Shown: positions 62,413-64,000 of the stretch, one piece after another
How positions within the stretch are numbered: position 1 is the first letter of the stretch
Layout: each line of letters begins with the position of its first letter
Origin: Chlorogloeopsis sp. ULAP01
GTDB taxonomy: Bacteria > Cyanobacteriota > Cyanobacteriia > Cyanobacteriales > Nostocaceae
NCBI RefSeq assembly: GCF_030381805.1
Contig: NZ_JAUDRH010000014.1
Coordinates: 186,001 to 250,000 of the forward strand
Direction of reading: 5' to 3'
DNA length: 64,000 bases
Program-made: the position numbers and the translations under genes
Notes under the pieces: model-generated
Databases searched by the model: none
The model's input: the letters and a program-made list of their open reading frames with translations, nothing else
Told to the model about the DNA's origin: nothing

Positions 62413-64000
62413 ATGATGAAATACCCAATAGTTCTGCAACACAGTGAAGAAGATTGTGGTGCGGCTTGCCTTGCCACGATTGCCAAACACTACGGACGCA
62501 CCTTTGCCATTTGTCGCATTCGAGAAGCTGTTGGCACTGGAGCGCAAGGTACTTCTCTACTGGGTTTGAGCCGAGGTGCAGAAACAATAGGATTTAATGC
62601 TCGCCAAGTTAAAGCTACTCCTCAACTCATTGACAGACTCAATGAAGCTCCTCTTCCAGCAATCATTCACTGGAGAGGCTATCACTGGGTAGTTCTGTAC
62701 GGGCAAAAAGGGAAAAAATATGTAATTGCCGATCCTGCTGTAGGCATCCGGTATCTGACCCGCAAGGAATTGGTTGAAGGTTGGGGTAATGGTGTGATGC
62801 TGTTACTGATGCCAGATGACAGCCGTTTTTACGAGCAACCAGAAGATAAAGTTGGTGGTTTTGGACGTTATCTGAAGCGAGTTTTGCCCTATCGCGCCAT
62901 TCTCGCCCAAGCCATTGCAATTAACATTGCCATCGGGCTACTTTCCCTTGTCTCTCCTTTAATGATGCAACTGCTCACCGATGACGTGCTGGTGCGGGGA
63001 GATACCCAACTGTTAACTGTGGTTGCAATTGGGGCGATCGCTATGAATTTATTTAGCAGTGCGATCGCTTTAGTCCAGTCTCACTTAATCGGTCACTTTG
63101 GTCAACGGCTGCAATTAGGACTAATTCTAGAATACGGACGACAACTCCTGCGCTTGCCTCTTTCGTATTTTGAAGGGCGACGCAGTGGGGAAGTAGTCAG
63201 CCGTATTGCCGATGTAGATCGCATCAATGAGCTAGTTTCCGAGGTTGTCCTGGGTTTACCCAGCCAATTCTTTATCGCTTTAGTTTCCTTAGGATTTATG
63301 CTCTTCTATAGTTGGGGATTAACTTTAGCTTCCCTGGCTGCTTTTATAATTGTCACTTTAGTCAACCTGCTGTTTCTCCCGGCTTTGCGCGCCAAAACCC
63401 GCAGTCAAATCGTTTTAGGTACAGAAAACCAAGGCTTTCTCGTCGAAACTTTTCGCGGCGTACAGGTGCTAAAAACTACCCAAGCCACACCCCAAGCTTG
63501 GCAAGAGTATCAAACAAATTATGGTCGCCTGGCTAACTTGGGCTGGAATACGATGAAGCTAGGGCTTTACAGTGGCACAATCACTAGTATTTTTTCCAGT
63601 TGCACTAGTGTTGCCTTACTTTGGTTGGGCAGTTATTTAGTAATTAATCGCACCTTAAGTACTGGTCAGTTGCTTGCCTTTAGCGGTATGAGTGGCAACT
63701 TTCTCGGCTTTTTGAGTTCCGTCATCGGCTTAGTTGATGAGTTTATCACTGCCCAGATTGTCATCCAACGTCTGACAGAAGTGATTGATGCTACCCCAGA
63801 AGATGAAAAAGATTTCAAAAAGCCTTGGACAGAAATTCCTGGCAATGCAGATATTACTTGCACTGACCTCAATTTCCACCATGCAGGTAGAGTTGACCTG
63901 CTGCAAGATTTTTCCCTCACTATCCCAGGCGGTCAAACCATTGCCTTAATTGGTAAATCTGGCTGTGGTAAAAGCACCCTAGCCAAAATAATGGCTGGCC
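62413..64000 (+). CDS. C39-peptidase ABC exporter (C-terminus off the right edge)
   Basis: 529 codons visible from the ATG at 62413 (an equivalent ATG follows directly). Residues 1-130 form a C39 peptidase: catalytic Cys15 in EEDCGAACLATIAKHYG, His91 in YHWVVLYG, Asp107 in ADPAVG. A membrane domain spans about 160-450 (GLLSLVSPLMMQLLTDDVLV, SYFEGRRSGEVVSRIADVD). The ATPase begins at about 490 and the window ends just after Walker A (GKSGCGKST). It should cleave the GG leader and export the peptide upstream. Confidence 0.93.
   Translation, partial: MMKYPIVLQHSEEDCGAACLATIAKHYGRTFAICRIREAVGTGAQGTSLLGLSRGAETIGFNARQVKATPQLIDRLNEAPLPAIIHWRGYHWVVLYGQKGKKYVIADPAVGIRYLTRKELVEGWGNGVMLLLMPDDSRFYEQPEDKVGGFGRYLKRVLPYRAILAQAIAINIAIGLLSLVSPLMMQLLTDDVLVRGDTQLLTVVAIGAIAMNLFSSAIALVQSHLIGHFGQRLQLGLILEYGRQLLRLPLSYFEGRRSGEVVSRIADVDRINELVSEVVLGLPSQFFIALVSLGFMLFYSWGLTLASLAAFIIVTLVNLLFLPALRAKTRSQIVLGTENQGFLVETFRGVQVLKTTQATPQAWQEYQTNYGRLANLGWNTMKLGLYSGTITSIFSSCTSVALLWLGSYLVINRTLSTGQLLAFSGMSGNFLGFLSSVIGLVDEFITAQIVIQRLTEVIDATPEDEKDFKKPWTEIPGNADITCTDLNFHHAGRVDLLQDFSLTIPGGQTIALIGKSGCGKSTLAKIMAG

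Noticed and set aside
1..64000. CRISPR array, tRNA or rRNA genes
   Set aside because: No spaced direct repeats of CRISPR type and no cloverleaf or rRNA sequence noticed on either strand.

Overview
The window is chromosomal DNA of a cyanobacterium, most likely a heterocyst-forming (Nostocales) strain. The HIP1 octamer GCGATCGC occurs throughout. The protein families (SLH-OprB porin, DUF1003, TTC38-type TPR protein, HTH-TIR proteins, SbpA, PstSCAB) and the short hairpin and heptamer repeats between genes are typical of that group. No rRNA, tRNA or CRISPR array is visible. Two genes run off the edges: a class II aldolase on the left and a C39-peptidase ABC exporter on the right.

About 58 kb is an organosulfur scavenging island. 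Left arm, mostly minus strand (1-10.7 kb): aldolase-like protein, cupin thiol dioxygenase, flavin (LLM) monooxygenase, sulfonate-binding lipoprotein, MetNI transporter with three MetQ lipoproteins, a small membrane protein, a ferritin-like protein and a second LLM monooxygenase. Next, on the plus strand (11.3-24.9 kb), is a catabolic block: DszA/NtaA-type LLM monooxygenase, amidohydrolase, FAD monooxygenase, esterase, methyltransferase, DsbA-fold isomerase, an aldo/keto reductase broken by a stop codon, an ABC exporter, an AprA/fumarate-reductase-like flavoprotein with a 2[4Fe-4S] ferredoxin, and two HAD phosphatases. Then, on the minus strand (25.0-32.9 kb), come an SfnB-like oxidoreductase, a 2-hydroxyacid dehydrogenase, another substrate-binding protein, a second flavoprotein-ferredoxin pair and an aldo/keto reductase.

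The plus-strand stretch 33.4-48.3 kb carries a porin, three further SsuA-like lipoproteins, one SsuB, one SsuC, a decayed ssuD, a nitroreductase, two acyl-CoA-dehydrogenase-fold (SfnB/MsuC/DszC type) enzymes and SfnG (dimethyl sulfone monooxygenase). After a VapBC-like toxin-antitoxin pair and a DUF1003 protein come sbpA (sulfate binding), a pstSCAB-type operon, a TPR gene, and ssuD-ssuE. Read together, outer-membrane entry, many periplasmic receptors feeding few permeases, and FMNH2-dependent C-S cleavage would release sulfite from sulfonates, sulfones and perhaps aromatic organosulfur compounds.

The strongest unannotated signal is a 26-bp imperfect palindrome (11-bp arm, 4-bp spacer, 11-bp arm; arms near TACKGTAAATC and GAYTTACNGTA). 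It is present at least ten times, nearly always just upstream of the first gene of an organosulfur operon, and perfect upstream of sbpA. No transcription factor likely to bind it is encoded in the window. It probably defines a dedicated regulon.

The right edge (59.4-64 kb) is different: a 594-residue HTH/TIR-like/EgtD-like methyltransferase fusion, an AT-rich divergent region with iterated GTCA-type repeats, a double-glycine-leader secreted peptide without cysteines, and its probable C39 peptidase exporter.
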